From the NCBI RefSeq assembly GCF_004005855.1, contig NZ_SACL01000009.1, positions 62,001 to 126,000 of the forward strand: DNA of 64,000 nucleotides, in the 5' to 3' direction. The notes under the pieces are model-generated. The model was not told where the DNA came from. It did not search any database and saw only the letters and a list, made by a program, of their open reading frames with translations. Origin of the DNA: Rhodovarius crocodyli (lineage in GTDB: Bacteria > Pseudomonadota > Alphaproteobacteria > Acetobacterales > Acetobacteraceae). The position numbers were made by a program, and so were the translations under genes. Of the stretch, positions 32,852 through 42,032 are shown one piece after another (the first letter of the stretch is position 1; each line of letters opens with the position of its first letter).

Positions 32852-35143
32852 TCAGCCCGCCAGCTGGTTGCGGATCGGCAGGGTACGGATGCGCTTGCCG
32901 ATGGCCGCGAAGATGGCGTTGGTCAGGGCAGGGGCCACGACCGGCACGCCGGGTTCGCCCACGCCGCCCATCGGCTCGTCCCAGCTGCCGGCCGGGATGA
33001 TGTGCGCATGGATCTCACGCGGGGCGGTATCCATGCGGGCCAGCTCATAGGTGTCGAAATTCACCTGCTCGGTCGCGCCGTCGGCGAAGCTGATCTCACC
33101 CAGCATCGCCAGGCCGATGCCCTGCACGACGGCCCCTTCCAGCTGCGAGCGGACACGTTCGGGGTTCACCACCGGCCCGCAGTCAATCGCGATGTCCACC
33201 CGCGGGATGGACAGGTTGCCGCGCGCGTCCACACTCACCTCCACCGCGGCGGCGGTGTAGCTGGCGAAGGAGCGCAGGGCCGCGATGCCCAGGCCGCTGC
33301 GCGCGGGCATCGCCCGGCCCCAGCGCGCCTCGGCGGCCACCTTCTCGATCACGCCGCGCAGCCGTGCGGTGTCATGCGTGTAGAGGGCCGGGTCCTCGCC
33401 GTAGTTCCAGCGGTCGGCCAGCGTGCCGGGGTCGATACGCCGGTCCGGGCCGATCAGTTCCAGCAGGTAGTCCTTGGGGTCGCGGCCTGCTGCATGCGCC
33501 ATTTCCGCGATGAAGGACTGCACGGCGAAGGCGTGCGGAATGTTGGCCACCGAACGGAACCAGCCGATGCGCGTGTGCGCCTTCGCCGCCGGGTTTTCCA
33601 CCCGGTAGTTCGGGATGGCCAGCGGCAGGCCGGTCGCGCTCATCGCCAGTTCGAACGGGCCCTGATGCTCGGATGTCGGCACGAAGGTGGAGGTGATGCT
33701 GGGCCCCACCGTGCGATGCCGCAGCGCCTGTGGCTTGCCGTCCGCGCCCAGCGCCGCCTCCAGCCGGTCCAGCGAGACCATGTGCAGGTAGCCGTTGCGC
33801 AGATCGTCCTCGCGCGTCCAGGTCACTTTTACCGGGCGGCCATCCATGGCGCGGGACAGGATGGCGGCTTCCACCACGAAATCGGGCTTGGACTTGCGCC
33901 CGAAGCCGCCGCCGAGCAGCGTGACGTTCACCGTCACCTTGTCCAGCGGCAGACCCAGGCGGTCCGCGACATTCTTCCTGGTGGCCTCGGGCGCCTGGAC
34001 GCTGGCCCAGACCTCGGCGGCATCGGCCGTGACCCGGGCTGTCGCGACCGGGGGTTCCATCGGTGCCTGGGAGAGGTGGGGCACATAGTACTCGGCCTCG
34101 ACCCTGCGTGTGGCGGCGGCCAGGACGGCGGGGGCGTCACCGTCATCGCGCACCACCTGGCCGGGGCTGCGGGCCGCGGCCTCCAGCTCGGCGCGATAGG
34201 CCGTGGAGTTGTAGGCGCCATGAGGGCCGGCGTCCCATTCCACCACCAGGGCCTCGCGCCCCTTCAGGGCGGCCCAGGTGTTCTCCGCGACGATGGCGAT
34301 GCCGCCCAGCGGCTGGAAGGGGGCGTGCTGTGCCGGCGCCTCGATGGGCACGACCCGCAGCACGCCGGGGATGGCGGCAGCAGCGGCGGCGTCGAAACGC
34401 CTGACCTTGCCGCCCAGCACGGGTGGGCGGGCGATGACGGCATGGAGCATGCCGTCCATCCGGGTATCGATGCCGTAGCCGGCGCGCCCGGTGGTGATGG
34501 CGCGGTTGTCGACCAACCCCGCCTCGCCCTTGCCGAGATAGCGGAAAGCGGCAGGGTCCTTCAGGCGCAGCGTCGCGCGATCGGGGACGGGCAGGGCGGA
34601 CGCCGCCTCCGCCAGGTCACCGAAGCCCAGGCTGCGGCCGGATGCGCGATGGACCACCGTGTGGTTGGTGGCAGCGACCTCGGCCACCGGCACGCGCCAC
34701 CGCTCGGCGGCGGCGGTTTCCAGCATCTGCCGGACAGCGGCACCGACGCGGCGCATGGACAGGAAGCCCTGGCGGGTGGAACGCGATCCGTCGGTGTCCT
34801 GATTGCCGAAGCGCGCCTCATCGCCCGGTGCCTGGCCGACGGCGACGCGCGCCCAATCGGCCTCCATTTCCTCGGCGACGATCAGCGGCATGCCGGTGCG
34901 CACGCCCTGGCCCATTTCGGAGCGGTGGCAGAGGATGGTCACCGTGCCGTCGCGCGCCAGCGCCACGAACAGGTTCGGGGCATCGCGCAGGCCGCCCGGC
35001 ATGGCGGCGCCGCCGAAGGCGCGCTGCTGGGCCGAGGCGCCGCCCGCCGCCAGCACCAGGCTGCCCGCGCCCAGGCCCATCAGCAGGGCGCGGCGCGACA
35101 GGTTCATCACGCCGCCGCGCGGCGAGGGGAGGATGGCATTCAT
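32852..35143 (-). CDS. Molybdopterin-binding large subunit, isoquinoline 1-oxidoreductase beta (IorB)-like
   Basis: A 763-residue xanthine-oxidase-family subunit. The N-terminus [23 protein letters not shown] inside the first 30 residues is a Tat signal, fitting periplasmic export of the folded cofactor protein. Family motifs: [35 protein letters not shown] for the cofactor loop, and [19 protein letters not shown] near the C-terminus, with the Glu in GVGEPGVP as the likely catalytic base. Electron flow: Mo centre, then [2Fe-2S] subunit, then cytochrome c. AGGAGG is seven bases before the ATG at 35143. Substrate, probably an N-heterocycle or aldehyde, is not identifiable. Confidence 0.87.
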   Translation of the reverse strand: MNAILPSPRGGVMNLSRRALLMGLGAGSLVLAAGGASAQQRAFGGAAMPGGLRDAPNLFVALARDGTVTILCHRSEMGQGVRTGMPLIVAEEMEADWARVAVGQAPGDEARFGNQDTDGSRSTRQGFLSMRRVGAAVRQMLETAAAERWRVPVAEVAATNHTVVHRASGRSLGFGDLAEAASALPVPDRATLRLKDPAAFRYLGKGEAGLVDNRAITTGRAGYGIDTRMDGMLHAVIARPPVLGGKVRRFDAAAAAAIPGVLRVVPIEAPAQHAPFQPLGGIAIVAENTWAALKGREALVVEWDAGPHGAYNSTAYRAELEAAARSPGQVVRDDGDAPAVLAAATRRVEAEYYVPHLSQAPMEPPVATARVTADAAEVWASVQAPEATRKNVADRLGLPLDKVTVNVTLLGGGFGRKSKPDFVVEAAILSRAMDGRPVKVTWTREDDLRNGYLHMVSLDRLEAALGADGKPQALRHRTVGPSITSTFVPTSEHQGPFELAMSATGLPLAIPNYRVENPAAKAHTRIGWFRSVANIPHAFAVQSFIAEMAHAAGRDPKDYLLELIGPDRRIDPGTLADRWNYGEDPALYTHDTARLRGVIEKVAAEARWGRAMPARSGLGIAALRSFASYTAAAVEVSVDARGNLSIPRVDIAIDCGPVVNPERVRSQLEGAVVQGIGLAMLGEISFADGATEQVNFDTYELARMDTAPREIHAHIIPAGSWDEPMGGVGEPGVPVVAPALTNAIFAAIGKRIRTLPIRNQLAG

Positions 35144-35604
35144 CGGGCAGCCTCCTGCAGGCGCGCGGCCTGGTGAATGGCGGCCCGGATGCGCGTGTAG
35201 GTGCCGCAGCGGCAGATGTTGCCCGTCATCTGGTCGTCGATCTGGTCATCGGTGGGGTTGGGCATGTCCTTCAGCAGGGCCGCGGCCTGCATCATCTGCC
35301 CGGTCTGGCAGTAGCCGCACTGGGCCACGTTCAGCTCCCGCCAGGCGACCTGCACCGGATGATTGCCGTCGGGTGAAAGGCCCTCGATGGTGGTGACGCT
35401 GCTGCCCTCGGCGGCGGCCACCGGTGTCTGGCACGACCGCACGGCGGCGCCGTCCAGGTGCACGGTACAGGCACCGCAGAGCGCCTGGCCGCAACCGAAC
35501 TTCGTGCCCGTCAGGCCCTGGATGTCCCGCAGGTACCAGAGCAACGGCATGTCTGGGTCGCCCGAGAACTCATGCTCGGTCCCGTTGACCGTCAGCTTGA
35601 CCAT
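35140..35604 (-). CDS. [2Fe-2S] small subunit, isoquinoline 1-oxidoreductase alpha (IorA)-like
   Basis: A 154-residue subunit with both [2Fe-2S] clusters: the plant-type ferredoxin ligands in [17 protein letters not shown] plus a further Cys near residue 60 (RSCQTPV), and the second cluster in [10 protein letters not shown] and [12 protein letters not shown]. It transfers electrons from the molybdenum subunit, whose start codon it overlaps by four bases. No signal peptide; presumably carried out with the Tat-exported large subunit. The ATG at 35604 follows AGGGGG. Confidence 0.9.
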   Translation of the reverse strand: MVKLTVNGTEHEFSGDPDMPLLWYLRDIQGLTGTKFGCGQALCGACTVHLDGAAVRSCQTPVAAAEGSSVTTIEGLSPDGNHPVQVAWRELNVAQCGYCQTGQMMQAAALLKDMPNPTDDQIDDQMTGNICRCGTYTRIRAAIHQAARLQEAAR

Positions 35605-35670
35605 GGTGATGCCCCCTGTCGCATGGCTGGCGCCGGCCCCCGGCAGGGCGCGGCGCAGAGCCGTTGGATA

Positions 35671-35734
35671 TTGCCTTGGAGGCAACAATGTGAACGTGCC
35701 GCCGGCAGAACGGCATGTTGAACGGAATTCAACA
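35671..35734. promoter_or_regulatory. Two inverted repeats upstream of the IorAB operon
   Basis: TTGCC-TTGGA-GGCAA (35671-35685) and TGTTGAA-CGGAA-TTCAACA (35716-35734) are both perfect inverted repeats, the second with 7-bp arms. They lie 67-130 bases ahead of the minus-strand IorA start, in AT-richer DNA, a fitting position for operators. No regulator gene adjoins, so the binding protein is unknown. Confidence 0.5.
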
Positions 35735-35802
35735 ATCCGCCTCGCCGATCAGTGGGCGCGACCAGGCGGGCGGCGTTACAGAATGGGAACGACAAATGCC
35801 CG

Positions 35803-35892
35803 GAGACGATCAACGGGGCCTGCAACCGCATGCTGAAGGGGGATGTGAAGTATCGCTTCGTGATCGACGGCGCCTCCCTCGGGGCGGCCTGA
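35803..35892 (+). pseudogene. C-terminal remnant of a zinc-type alcohol dehydrogenase
   Basis: This frame encodes ETINGACNRMLKGDVKYRF followed by VIDGASLGAA and a stop, matching the extreme C-terminus of NAD(P)-dependent alcohol dehydrogenases (pattern INEAYERMLKSDVRYRFVID). No convincing homology exists upstream, so about 90% of the gene is lost. The remaining bases to either side (35605-35802, 35893-36051) hold no gene that I can support, apart from the operators listed. It marks an old deletion or rearrangement point between two operons. Confidence 0.65.
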
Positions 35893-36051
35893 TGCCGGAT
35901 TGATGCACCCAGTTGATCGGCTCATCCCCGATAGGCCGGCTAGTCGCAGCGGTACGGCTTGATCCCTGCAGCAAACCATCGTGGCGGCCGACGCGGCCCC
36001 TACCGGCTGCTGGTCGGGCTGCCGGTGACAGCCGATCTGCATGAGAATAAT

Positions 36052-36067
36052 GAAACGTCGTTGTGTT
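36052..36067 (+). promoter_or_regulatory. Putative IclR operator before the hydroxyacid dehydrogenase operon
   Basis: GAAACGTCGTTGTGTT, with palindromic core AACGTCGTT, lies 46 bases ahead of the start at 36114. It matches 14 of 16 positions with the site at 39872-39887. A further GTTTC (36070-36074) makes an additional inverted arm with GAAAC. The IclR protein encoded at 39143 is the evident candidate to bind both. Confidence 0.65.
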
Positions 36068-36113
36068 TTGTTTCGAACTCTGGAAGCCTGAGGTTTCCGG
36101 AGGAAACAAGGTC

Positions 36114-37112
36114 ATGAGTCACAACAGCCGCAACGTCCTGATCACGGCCGCAACCCTGGCGCCCGCCGCGGCCGCCTTGCTGGAACAGGCAGGCTATCGT
36201 GTCATCTGCACTGCCAACTACCCGCCGGAAGCTGAACTGATCGAGGCCGTGCGGCAATATCGCCCCGTCGCCATCCTGCACCGCCACGGCAGCATCACCC
36301 CGGCGGTGATGGACGCGGCGCTGCCCGAACTGCGTGTCCTGGCGCGGCACGGCGCGGGGCTGGACGGTATCGACCTGGAGGCGGCCCGGCAGCGTGGGCT
36401 GACCGTCACCCGCGCGGCCGGCGCCAACTCGCGCTCGGTGGCCGAGCACACCATGGCGATGATGCTGCCGCTGCTGAAGGACCTGCCCTCGGTCATTGAG
36501 GGCATGCGCGAGGGCCGGTGGGAAAAGACCTCGCGCTTCACGCCGGATATCGAGGGCAAGCGCATCGGCATCGTGGGCTATGGCGCCATCGGCTCCAAGG
36601 TGGCGCGCTATGCCGAGGCCTTCGGCATGCGGGTCTTTGCCTATGACCCGCATCTGCCGGCTGGCGCGCTGCCGGGCCCCGGCACCCGGCTGGACAGCCT
36701 GGCGGAGCTGCTGCGGGAGGCGGAGGTGCTGTCCGTGCATTGCCCGCTCTCGGCAGAGACGCTCGGCATGATCGATGCGGCGGGGCTTGCGCTGATGCCC
36801 GCCGGCGGCATCCTGGTGGTCACGGCGCGCGGCGGCATCGTGGATGAGGATGCGCTGCTGGCGGCGCTCGATTCCGGGCACCTGGCCTGGGCCGGGCTGG
36901 ATGTCTTCGCCAAGGAGCCGCTCGGCCCCGATCACCCGTTCCGCCACCATCCGCGCGTGATCCCGACGCCGCATCTGGCGGCCAATACGCCCAATGGCGC
37001 GCTCGGCATGTCCACCGGCGCGGCCGAGAGCATCGTGGCCGTGCTGGACGGGCGCGCCCCCGCGCTGGCCGGCGCCGTGGTCACGGCCGGCGGCAGCCCG
37101 ATCACCGCCTGA
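36114..37112 (+). CDS. D-2-hydroxyacid dehydrogenase (phosphoglycerate dehydrogenase-like)
   Basis: A 332-residue NAD(P)-dependent enzyme. Rossmann motif GIVGYGAIGSKVA at about residue 148, the substrate-binding Arg in TARGGIVDEDAL, the acidic partner near DVFAKEPLG and the catalytic His in TPHLAANT are all present, so it should be active on a 2-hydroxy or 2-keto acid. The ATG at 36114 is preceded by GGAGG; an in-frame TTG at 36063 lies within the operator. First gene of a dehydrogenase-receptor-amidohydrolase-IclR operon. Confidence 0.87.
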   Translation: MSHNSRNVLITAATLAPAAAALLEQAGYRVICTANYPPEAELIEAVRQYRPVAILHRHGSITPAVMDAALPELRVLARHGAGLDGIDLEAARQRGLTVTRAAGANSRSVAEHTMAMMLPLLKDLPSVIEGMREGRWEKTSRFTPDIEGKRIGIVGYGAIGSKVARYAEAFGMRVFAYDPHLPAGALPGPGTRLDSLAELLREAEVLSVHCPLSAETLGMIDAAGLALMPAGGILVVTARGGIVDEDALLAALDSGHLAWAGLDVFAKEPLGPDHPFRHHPRVIPTPHLAANTPNGALGMSTGAAESIVAVLDGRAPALAGAVVTAGGSPITA

Positions 37113-37125
37113 GGAGGAAACAGCC

Positions 37126-38085
37126 TTGATAAAGATCACCCGCCGCGCCGCCATGCTCGGCACCCTGGCCACGCCTGCCCTCGCGCAGGAAAGCTGGCCC
37201 GCCCGCACCGTGCGCGTCATCGTGCCTTGGGCCCCGGGCGGCACCGCCGACATCGTGGCGCGGCTGATCTTCACCAGCCTGTCCAACAGGCTGGGCAAGC
37301 CCTTCGTGGTCGAGAACCGCTCGGGCGCCGGCGGCACGGTGGGCGCGGCGGCGGTGGCCCAGGCGGCGCCCGACGGCTACACCATCCTGCATGACGGCAC
37401 CGGCATCTCGATCACGCCCGCGCTGTTCCCCCAGCTGACCTATGACCCGCGCCGTGACTTCCTGCCGGTATTCCGGCCCATCACCGTGCCGCAGCTGGTC
37501 CTGGTGAACCCGTCGCTGCCGGCGCGCGACATCGCCTCCTTCATCGCCCTGGCGAAGAACACGCCCAACCGGCTGGACGCGGCCTCGGCCGGCAGCGGGT
37601 CGTTGCAGCACCTGGTGATGGAGCTGTTCGCCCAGCGTGCCGGCGTGCAGTTCAACCATGTGCCCTATCGCGGCGGCGCGCCGGCGGTGAACGACCTGAT
37701 CTCGGGCCAGGTGCAGGTGTTCTTCGGCAATGTGAACGTCTCGGCGCCCTTCGTGCGCGACGGCGCGCTGCGGGCGCTGGCCCATACCGGCAGCGGGCGG
37801 CTTACCTCGCTGCCCGATGTGCCGCCGCTGTCGGAGACGCTGCCCGGTTTCGAGACCTCGGAATGGAACGGCGTGTTCCTGCCGAAGGGCACGCCCGCGC
37901 CGATCGTGACCGCGCTGAACCGCGCGCTGAATGAGGCGATCCAGGACCCCGAGGTGGCCGCCCGGCTGCGCGCCGGCGACCTGCAGGCCACGCCCAACAC
38001 GCCCGAGGAATTCGCCGCCTTCTTCGAGGCGCAGAGCAGCCTGTGGCAGGGCTTCGTGCGTGAACACAACATCAGGCTGGGTTGA
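37126..38085 (+). CDS. TTT-family (Bug/TctC) periplasmic receptor 1
   Basis: A 319-residue secreted receptor from a TTG start at 37126, preceded by GAGGAGG. Signal ITRRAAMLGTLATPALAQ, then the Bug hallmarks WPARTVRVIVPWAPGGTADIVAR, ENRSGAGGTVGA, APDGYTIL and FNHVPYRGGAPAVNDLISGQVQ. Bug proteins bind carboxylates for TctAB-type transporters or for sensing; no tctAB genes are in the window. It lies 13 bases behind the dehydrogenase gene, so it most likely captures that enzyme's substrate or precursor. Confidence 0.88.
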   Translation: MIKITRRAAMLGTLATPALAQESWPARTVRVIVPWAPGGTADIVARLIFTSLSNRLGKPFVVENRSGAGGTVGAAAVAQAAPDGYTILHDGTGISITPALFPQLTYDPRRDFLPVFRPITVPQLVLVNPSLPARDIASFIALAKNTPNRLDAASAGSGSLQHLVMELFAQRAGVQFNHVPYRGGAPAVNDLISGQVQVFFGNVNVSAPFVRDGALRALAHTGSGRLTSLPDVPPLSETLPGFETSEWNGVFLPKGTPAPIVTALNRALNEAIQDPEVAARLRAGDLQATPNTPEEFAAFFEAQSSLWQGFVREHNIRLG

Positions 38086-38090
38086 ACCGG

Positions 38091-39146
38091 ATGAGCACCG
38101 CGAAGGGCCCGCACCTGGCGGTCCGCGAGGAATGGCTGGCGCTGCGCCGGGAACCGATCCTGGAACCCGGAATGCCCATCATCGATTGCCACCACCACCT
38201 GTGGGACCGGCCGGGGTCGCGCTACCTGCTCGATGACCTGCTGGCCGATACGGGCACTGGGCATAACATCGTCGCCACCGTCTATGTCCAGGCGCGCGGC
38301 ATGCTGCGGGCCGAGGGGCCGGTGGAGGAACGCTCCCTCGGCGAGACGGAATTCGCCAATGGGGTCGCGGCCTGCAGCGCCAGCGGCATCTATGGCCCGA
38401 CGCGGGTGAATGCCGGGATCGTGGCCATGGTGGACCTGATGCTGGGCGAGGCCGCCGCGCCGTTGCTGGACCGCCACCTGCGCGTGGCGGGGGACAGGCT
38501 GCGCGGCATCCGCAACACCACCGCCTGGCATCCGTCGAAGGAGATCGTCTCCAACCCGATCCCACCCCCGCCGGGCATGCTGGCTTCGGCCGCCTTCCTG
38601 AAGGGGGCCGCGCAGTTGGCCCCGCGCGGGCTGTCGCTGGATATCTGGGCCTATCACACCCAGCTTGAGGACGTGCTGGCCCTGGCGCGCGCGTTGCCGG
38701 AACTGCAGATCATCCTGAACCATGCGGGCGGTCCCTTGGGGGCCGGCCCCTATGCCGGCAAGCGGGCCGAGGTGATGGCCGAATGGCGCGCGGGCATGGA
38801 GAAGCTGGCGGCCCTGCCCAATATCGCGGTGAAGCTCGGCGGGATGGGCATGGCGGTGAACGGCTTCGGCTTTGAGGACGGCGATGTGCCGCCCGGCTCC
38901 GAGCAGATCGCCGCGGCCTTCGCCCCCTATATGCTGGCCTGCATCGAGATGTTCGGCGCCGCGCGCTGCATGTTCGAGAGCAATTTCCCGGTGGACAAGG
39001 GCAGCTACGGCTATGCCGTGCTGTGGAACGGCTTCAAGCGCCTGACCGAGGGGCTGCCGGACGAGGACCGCCTCAACCTGTTCGCCGGCACCGCCGCACG
39101 GGTCTATCGCCTGCCGGCCGGTGTTGCGTTAATCGGAACGTCATGA
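38091..39146 (+). CDS. Amidohydrolase 2 family protein, PDC lactonase-like
   Basis: A 351-residue TIM-barrel metal hydrolase with IIDCHHHLWD near residue 25, ILNHAGGPLG at about 210 and MFESNFPVDKGSYGYAVLWNGFKRL near the C-terminus, wording close to 2-pyrone-4,6-dicarboxylate lactonase and L-fucono/rhamnono-lactonase relatives. The usual role is opening of a lactone before oxidation. The ATG at 38091 is taken; a TTG at 38082 overlaps the receptor stop. Its stop overlaps the IclR start by four bases, so enzyme and regulator are made together. Confidence 0.83.
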   Translation: MSTAKGPHLAVREEWLALRREPILEPGMPIIDCHHHLWDRPGSRYLLDDLLADTGTGHNIVATVYVQARGMLRAEGPVEERSLGETEFANGVAACSASGIYGPTRVNAGIVAMVDLMLGEAAAPLLDRHLRVAGDRLRGIRNTTAWHPSKEIVSNPIPPPPGMLASAAFLKGAAQLAPRGLSLDIWAYHTQLEDVLALARALPELQIILNHAGGPLGAGPYAGKRAEVMAEWRAGMEKLAALPNIAVKLGGMGMAVNGFGFEDGDVPPGSEQIAAAFAPYMLACIEMFGAARCMFESNFPVDKGSYGYAVLWNGFKRLTEGLPDEDRLNLFAGTAARVYRLPAGVALIGTS

Positions 39147-39889
39147 GCGCGTCCATTCGCCGCAAGCCGAATCTCGAAGGTGTCGCCGCCGCGGGCCGCG
39201 CCCTGACCATCCTCTCTGCCTTCCGCAAGGGTGACGACACGGTCAGCCTGTCGGAGCTGGCCGAGCGCACCGGCATCGTCAAAAGCACGATCATGCGCCT
39301 GGCCCTGACGCTGGAGGGGCACGGCTTCCTGATCGGGCAGCCGAACGGGTCCTACCGGCTGGGGGCGGAGCTGCTGCGGCTGGGCTCTCTGTACCAGGAC
39401 AGCTTCCGGCTGGACGTCCTGCTCATGCCCAGGCTTGAGATGCTGGCCCAGCGCACCGGCGAGAGCGCCTCCTTCTTCATCGAGGAGGGCGGCATGCGGC
39501 GTTGCCTGTTCCGGGTGGACTCCCCCCAGGCGCTGCGGGTGCATGTTCGCCAGGGCGACAGCCTGCCGCTCGACAACTCGGCCATCGCGCGGGTGCTGAA
39601 GCAGTTCGGCCCGCAGGGCGTGCCCGGCCAGGAGAGGACGATCCCCATCTATTCCGCCGGCGCCACGGACCCGCATCTGGCGGGGCTCGCCGTGCCGGTC
39701 TTCGGGCCGGGCGAGCGCTTCCGCGGCTCCCTGAGCATCACCGGGCCGCTGACGCGCCTGACGCAGCAGGCCGCCCAGGCGGCGTCGGGGCTGCTGGTGG
39801 CCACGGCGGTCGAGCTGTCCACCGCGCTGGGTGGCAAGGTGCCGGCCGCCATGGCCGATGCCGTGAAAAACGAAACGACGTTGCGTTAG
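39143..39889 (+). CDS. IclR family transcriptional regulator
   Basis: A 248-residue regulator. Winged helix: VSLSELAERTGIVKSTIMRLALTLEGHGFL; effector GAF-like domain from about residue 75, with RTGESASFFIEEGG and the family DNSAIARVLKQFG. Last gene of its operon. A half-site GTTGCGTT lies 13 bases before its start and a full copy of the putative operator overlaps its own stop codon, in front of the next receptor gene. It probably responds to the acid or lactone handled by both flanking operons. Confidence 0.88.
   Translation: MSASIRRKPNLEGVAAAGRALTILSAFRKGDDTVSLSELAERTGIVKSTIMRLALTLEGHGFLIGQPNGSYRLGAELLRLGSLYQDSFRLDVLLMPRLEMLAQRTGESASFFIEEGGMRRCLFRVDSPQALRVHVRQGDSLPLDNSAIARVLKQFGPQGVPGQERTIPIYSAGATDPHLAGLAVPVFGPGERFRGSLSITGPLTRLTQQAAQAASGLLVATAVELSTALGGKVPAAMADAVKNETTLR
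39872..39887 (+). promoter_or_regulatory. Putative IclR operator before the receptor/SMP-30 operon
   Basis: GAAACGACGTTGCGTT, core AACGACGTT, matches the 36052 site at 14 of 16 positions. It lies inside the last codons of iclR and 52 bases ahead of the next start codon, the same spacing as the first copy has to its gene. This constrains the regulator's C-terminal residues (NETTLR). Confidence 0.65.
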
Positions 39890-39938
39890 GCGTCTGCCCG
39901 GCCTAGGCTGACCCCAACGAATTTGGGAAACGCCGACC

Positions 39939-40901
39939 ATGGATCTCACCCGCCGGGCCCTGGGTCCCTTGCTGCTCTCTCCCGTCCTCGCCAGCGCGCA
40001 GCCAGCCTGGCCCAGCCGCGCCGTGCGCGTCATCGTGCCCTGGGCGCCGGGCGGCGGGGTGGACATCGTGGCGCGGCTGATCTCGACGCGGCTTTCCGAG
40101 ACGCTGGGCCAGCCCTTCACGGTGGAGAACCGGACCGGCGGGGGCGGCATCGTGGGCTTCCAGGAGGCGGCGCGCGCGGCCCCTGACGGCGCGACGCTGC
40201 TGGCCATCGACAACAGCTACACCATGCTGCCGCACACCACCGCCAACCTGCCCTGGGACGTGGCCCATGCCTTCCGCCCGGTGGCGCTGGCGGCCTCAGG
40301 CCCCTTCATGCTGGTGGTGAAGGCCGATTCCCGCTTCCGCACCCTGCGTGACCTGATCGACGCCGCGAAGCAGGGCAATGAGGCCGTGAGCTTCGGCACC
40401 GGCGGCAGCGGCAGCTCCCCGCACTTCATGACGGAGGCCTTCCAGCAGGCGGCCGGCGTGAAGATGCTGCATGTGCCCTTCCGCGGCGGCGCCCAGGCCA
40501 TGCTGGCCGTGGTGGCGGGGCAGGTGGATTGCTCGATGGCCACCATCTCGGCCGCCGGGTCCAGCATCGCGGGCGGGCAGCTGCGGGCGCTGGCCATCGG
40601 CGCGCAGGCGCGATCCCCGCTGATGCCCGCCGTGCCGACCTTTATCGAGGCCGGGCTGGCGGGCGTGGTCGGCGGCATCTGGGCGGGCTTCGCCTTTCCG
40701 GCCGGCACGCCCGAACCCATCCTGGCGAAGCTGGAGGGTGCCGTGCAGGCCATCCTGCGGGAGGAGGGCACGCTGCGCCGCCTGGCGGAGCAGGGGCTTG
40801 AGCCCGGCGGGCAGGGGCGCGAGGATTTCGCCAATCTCATCGCGCAGGATACGCAGCGCTGGGGCCGGGTGGCCGCGGCAGCGCATTTCGAGCGCCAGTA
40901 A
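39939..40901 (+). CDS. TTT-family (Bug/TctC) periplasmic receptor 2
   Basis: A 320-residue exported receptor: MDLTRRALGPLLLSPVLASAQ signal, then WPSRAVRVIVPWAPGGGVDIVAR, ENRTGGGGIVGFQEAARAAPDG and LHVPFRGGAQAMLAVVAGQVD. It is most like receptor 1 in wording of the N-terminal part (VRVIVPWAPGG, DIVARLI), suggesting a local duplication. First gene of the two-gene receptor/lactonase operon that carries the second IclR-type site. Confidence 0.88.
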   Translation: MDLTRRALGPLLLSPVLASAQPAWPSRAVRVIVPWAPGGGVDIVARLISTRLSETLGQPFTVENRTGGGGIVGFQEAARAAPDGATLLAIDNSYTMLPHTTANLPWDVAHAFRPVALAASGPFMLVVKADSRFRTLRDLIDAAKQGNEAVSFGTGGSGSSPHFMTEAFQQAAGVKMLHVPFRGGAQAMLAVVAGQVDCSMATISAAGSSIAGGQLRALAIGAQARSPLMPAVPTFIEAGLAGVVGGIWAGFAFPAGTPEPILAKLEGAVQAILREEGTLRRLAEQGLEPGGQGREDFANLIAQDTQRWGRVAAAAHFERQ

Positions 40902-40913
40902 GGAACCGCGCGC

Positions 40914-41885
40914 ATGGCATCCCAACCCGCAGCATCAGGCGACCTTTCACGCTGGCAGGCCAATGCGCCGCCGGTGCGCTACCCCGACCCTGACGTGATC
41001 GTGCTGGACCCGCGGTTCCAGGCGCTGATCACGCCGCTGGCCGCCATCGAGCGCATCGCCACGGGCTTCCGCTTCACTGAGGGGCCGGTCTATTTCGGCG
41101 ACACCCGCAGCCTGCTGTTCACCGACATCCCGAACGACGCGCTGCTGCGCTGGGACGAGGTGACGGGGCAGGTGGCGCCCCTGCGCCAGCCCTGCGGCAA
41201 CATCGACGGCAATACCCGCGACCGGCAGGGAAGGCTGATCAGTGCCGAGCTCGGCAGCCGCACCCTGACGCGCACGGAATACGACGGCACGGTCACGGTG
41301 CTGGCCTCTCACTTCGAGGGCACGCGGCTGACGGGCGCGAATGACGTGGTGGTGAAGTCCGACGGCAGCATCTGGTTCAGCGACAATGGCGCGGGCATCC
41401 GCGGCCATTACCTGGGCGACAAGGCGCCGAAGGAGCTGCCTTACCGCGTGTATCGCCTGGACCCCGAAACCCGCGCGCTGACCATCGCGATCGACGACAT
41501 GGAGCGGCCGAACGGGCTGTGCTTCTCGCCTGACGAATCGCTGCTTTACGTCGTGGACACGCCCTCAGGCGATCGGCTGACGCGGGTGTACGACATGGTG
41601 GAGGGCATGCCGCGCAACGGCCGGCTGTTCTTCGACGGCGCGGGCCATGCGGACGGCATCCGCTGCGACACGGAAGGCAATGTCTGGGCCGGATTCTCGG
41701 GCGGGCCCGGCCAGGACGGCGTGGCCTGCTTCGCGCCCGACGGCACGCTGATCGGGCGCATCCTGCTGCCGGAACGCTGCGCCAACCTGTGCTTCGGCGG
41801 GCGCAAGCGCAACCGGCTGTTCATGACCGCGAGCCAGTCGGTCTATGCGCTGTATGTGGAGGCGCAGGGGGCGGTGGGCGGCTAG
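40914..41885 (+). CDS. SMP-30/gluconolactonase family protein
   Basis: A 323-residue six-bladed beta-propeller lactonase: FRFTEGPVYFGDTRSLLFTDIPN with the metal-binding Glu, LTGANDVVVKSDGSIWFSD with the metal Asn, and RPNGLCFSPDESLLYVVDT with the third ligand pair. These enzymes hydrolyse sugar or other lactones with a divalent metal. It follows receptor 2 by 12 bases. With the PDC-lactonase-like protein and a hydroxyacid dehydrogenase in the co-regulated operon, uptake and opening of a lactone or sugar acid is likely. Confidence 0.88.
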   Translation: MASQPAASGDLSRWQANAPPVRYPDPDVIVLDPRFQALITPLAAIERIATGFRFTEGPVYFGDTRSLLFTDIPNDALLRWDEVTGQVAPLRQPCGNIDGNTRDRQGRLISAELGSRTLTRTEYDGTVTVLASHFEGTRLTGANDVVVKSDGSIWFSDNGAGIRGHYLGDKAPKELPYRVYRLDPETRALTIAIDDMERPNGLCFSPDESLLYVVDTPSGDRLTRVYDMVEGMPRNGRLFFDGAGHADGIRCDTEGNVWAGFSGGPGQDGVACFAPDGTLIGRILLPERCANLCFGGRKRNRLFMTASQSVYALYVEAQGAVGG

Positions 41886-42032
41886 GTCGAGCCCTGCGGC
41901 CCCGATATCTTTTGCGGGCAGCTGAGGTGAGTCGTTGAACCCGGAATTAATGCGGGGCGTGCGCCAACGTGCAGTCGGACCTGAGCCGATCTGATCAGGT
42001 GAGTCACCCCCGCTCCTGCGCGATAGGACCAG

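Noticed and set aside
35776-36042. 88-codon minus-strand frame in the 35.6-36.1 kb gap
   Set aside because: It has no family character and overlaps the alcohol dehydrogenase remnant, which has clear homology on the other strand.
41997-42008. GGTGAGTCACC near the end of LeuD copy 1 as another copy of the 24.9-30.5 kb motif
   Set aside because: Only the inner GGTGA-G-TCACC part matches, the CTCAC arm is absent, and it lies between two converging gene ends instead of in a promoter.
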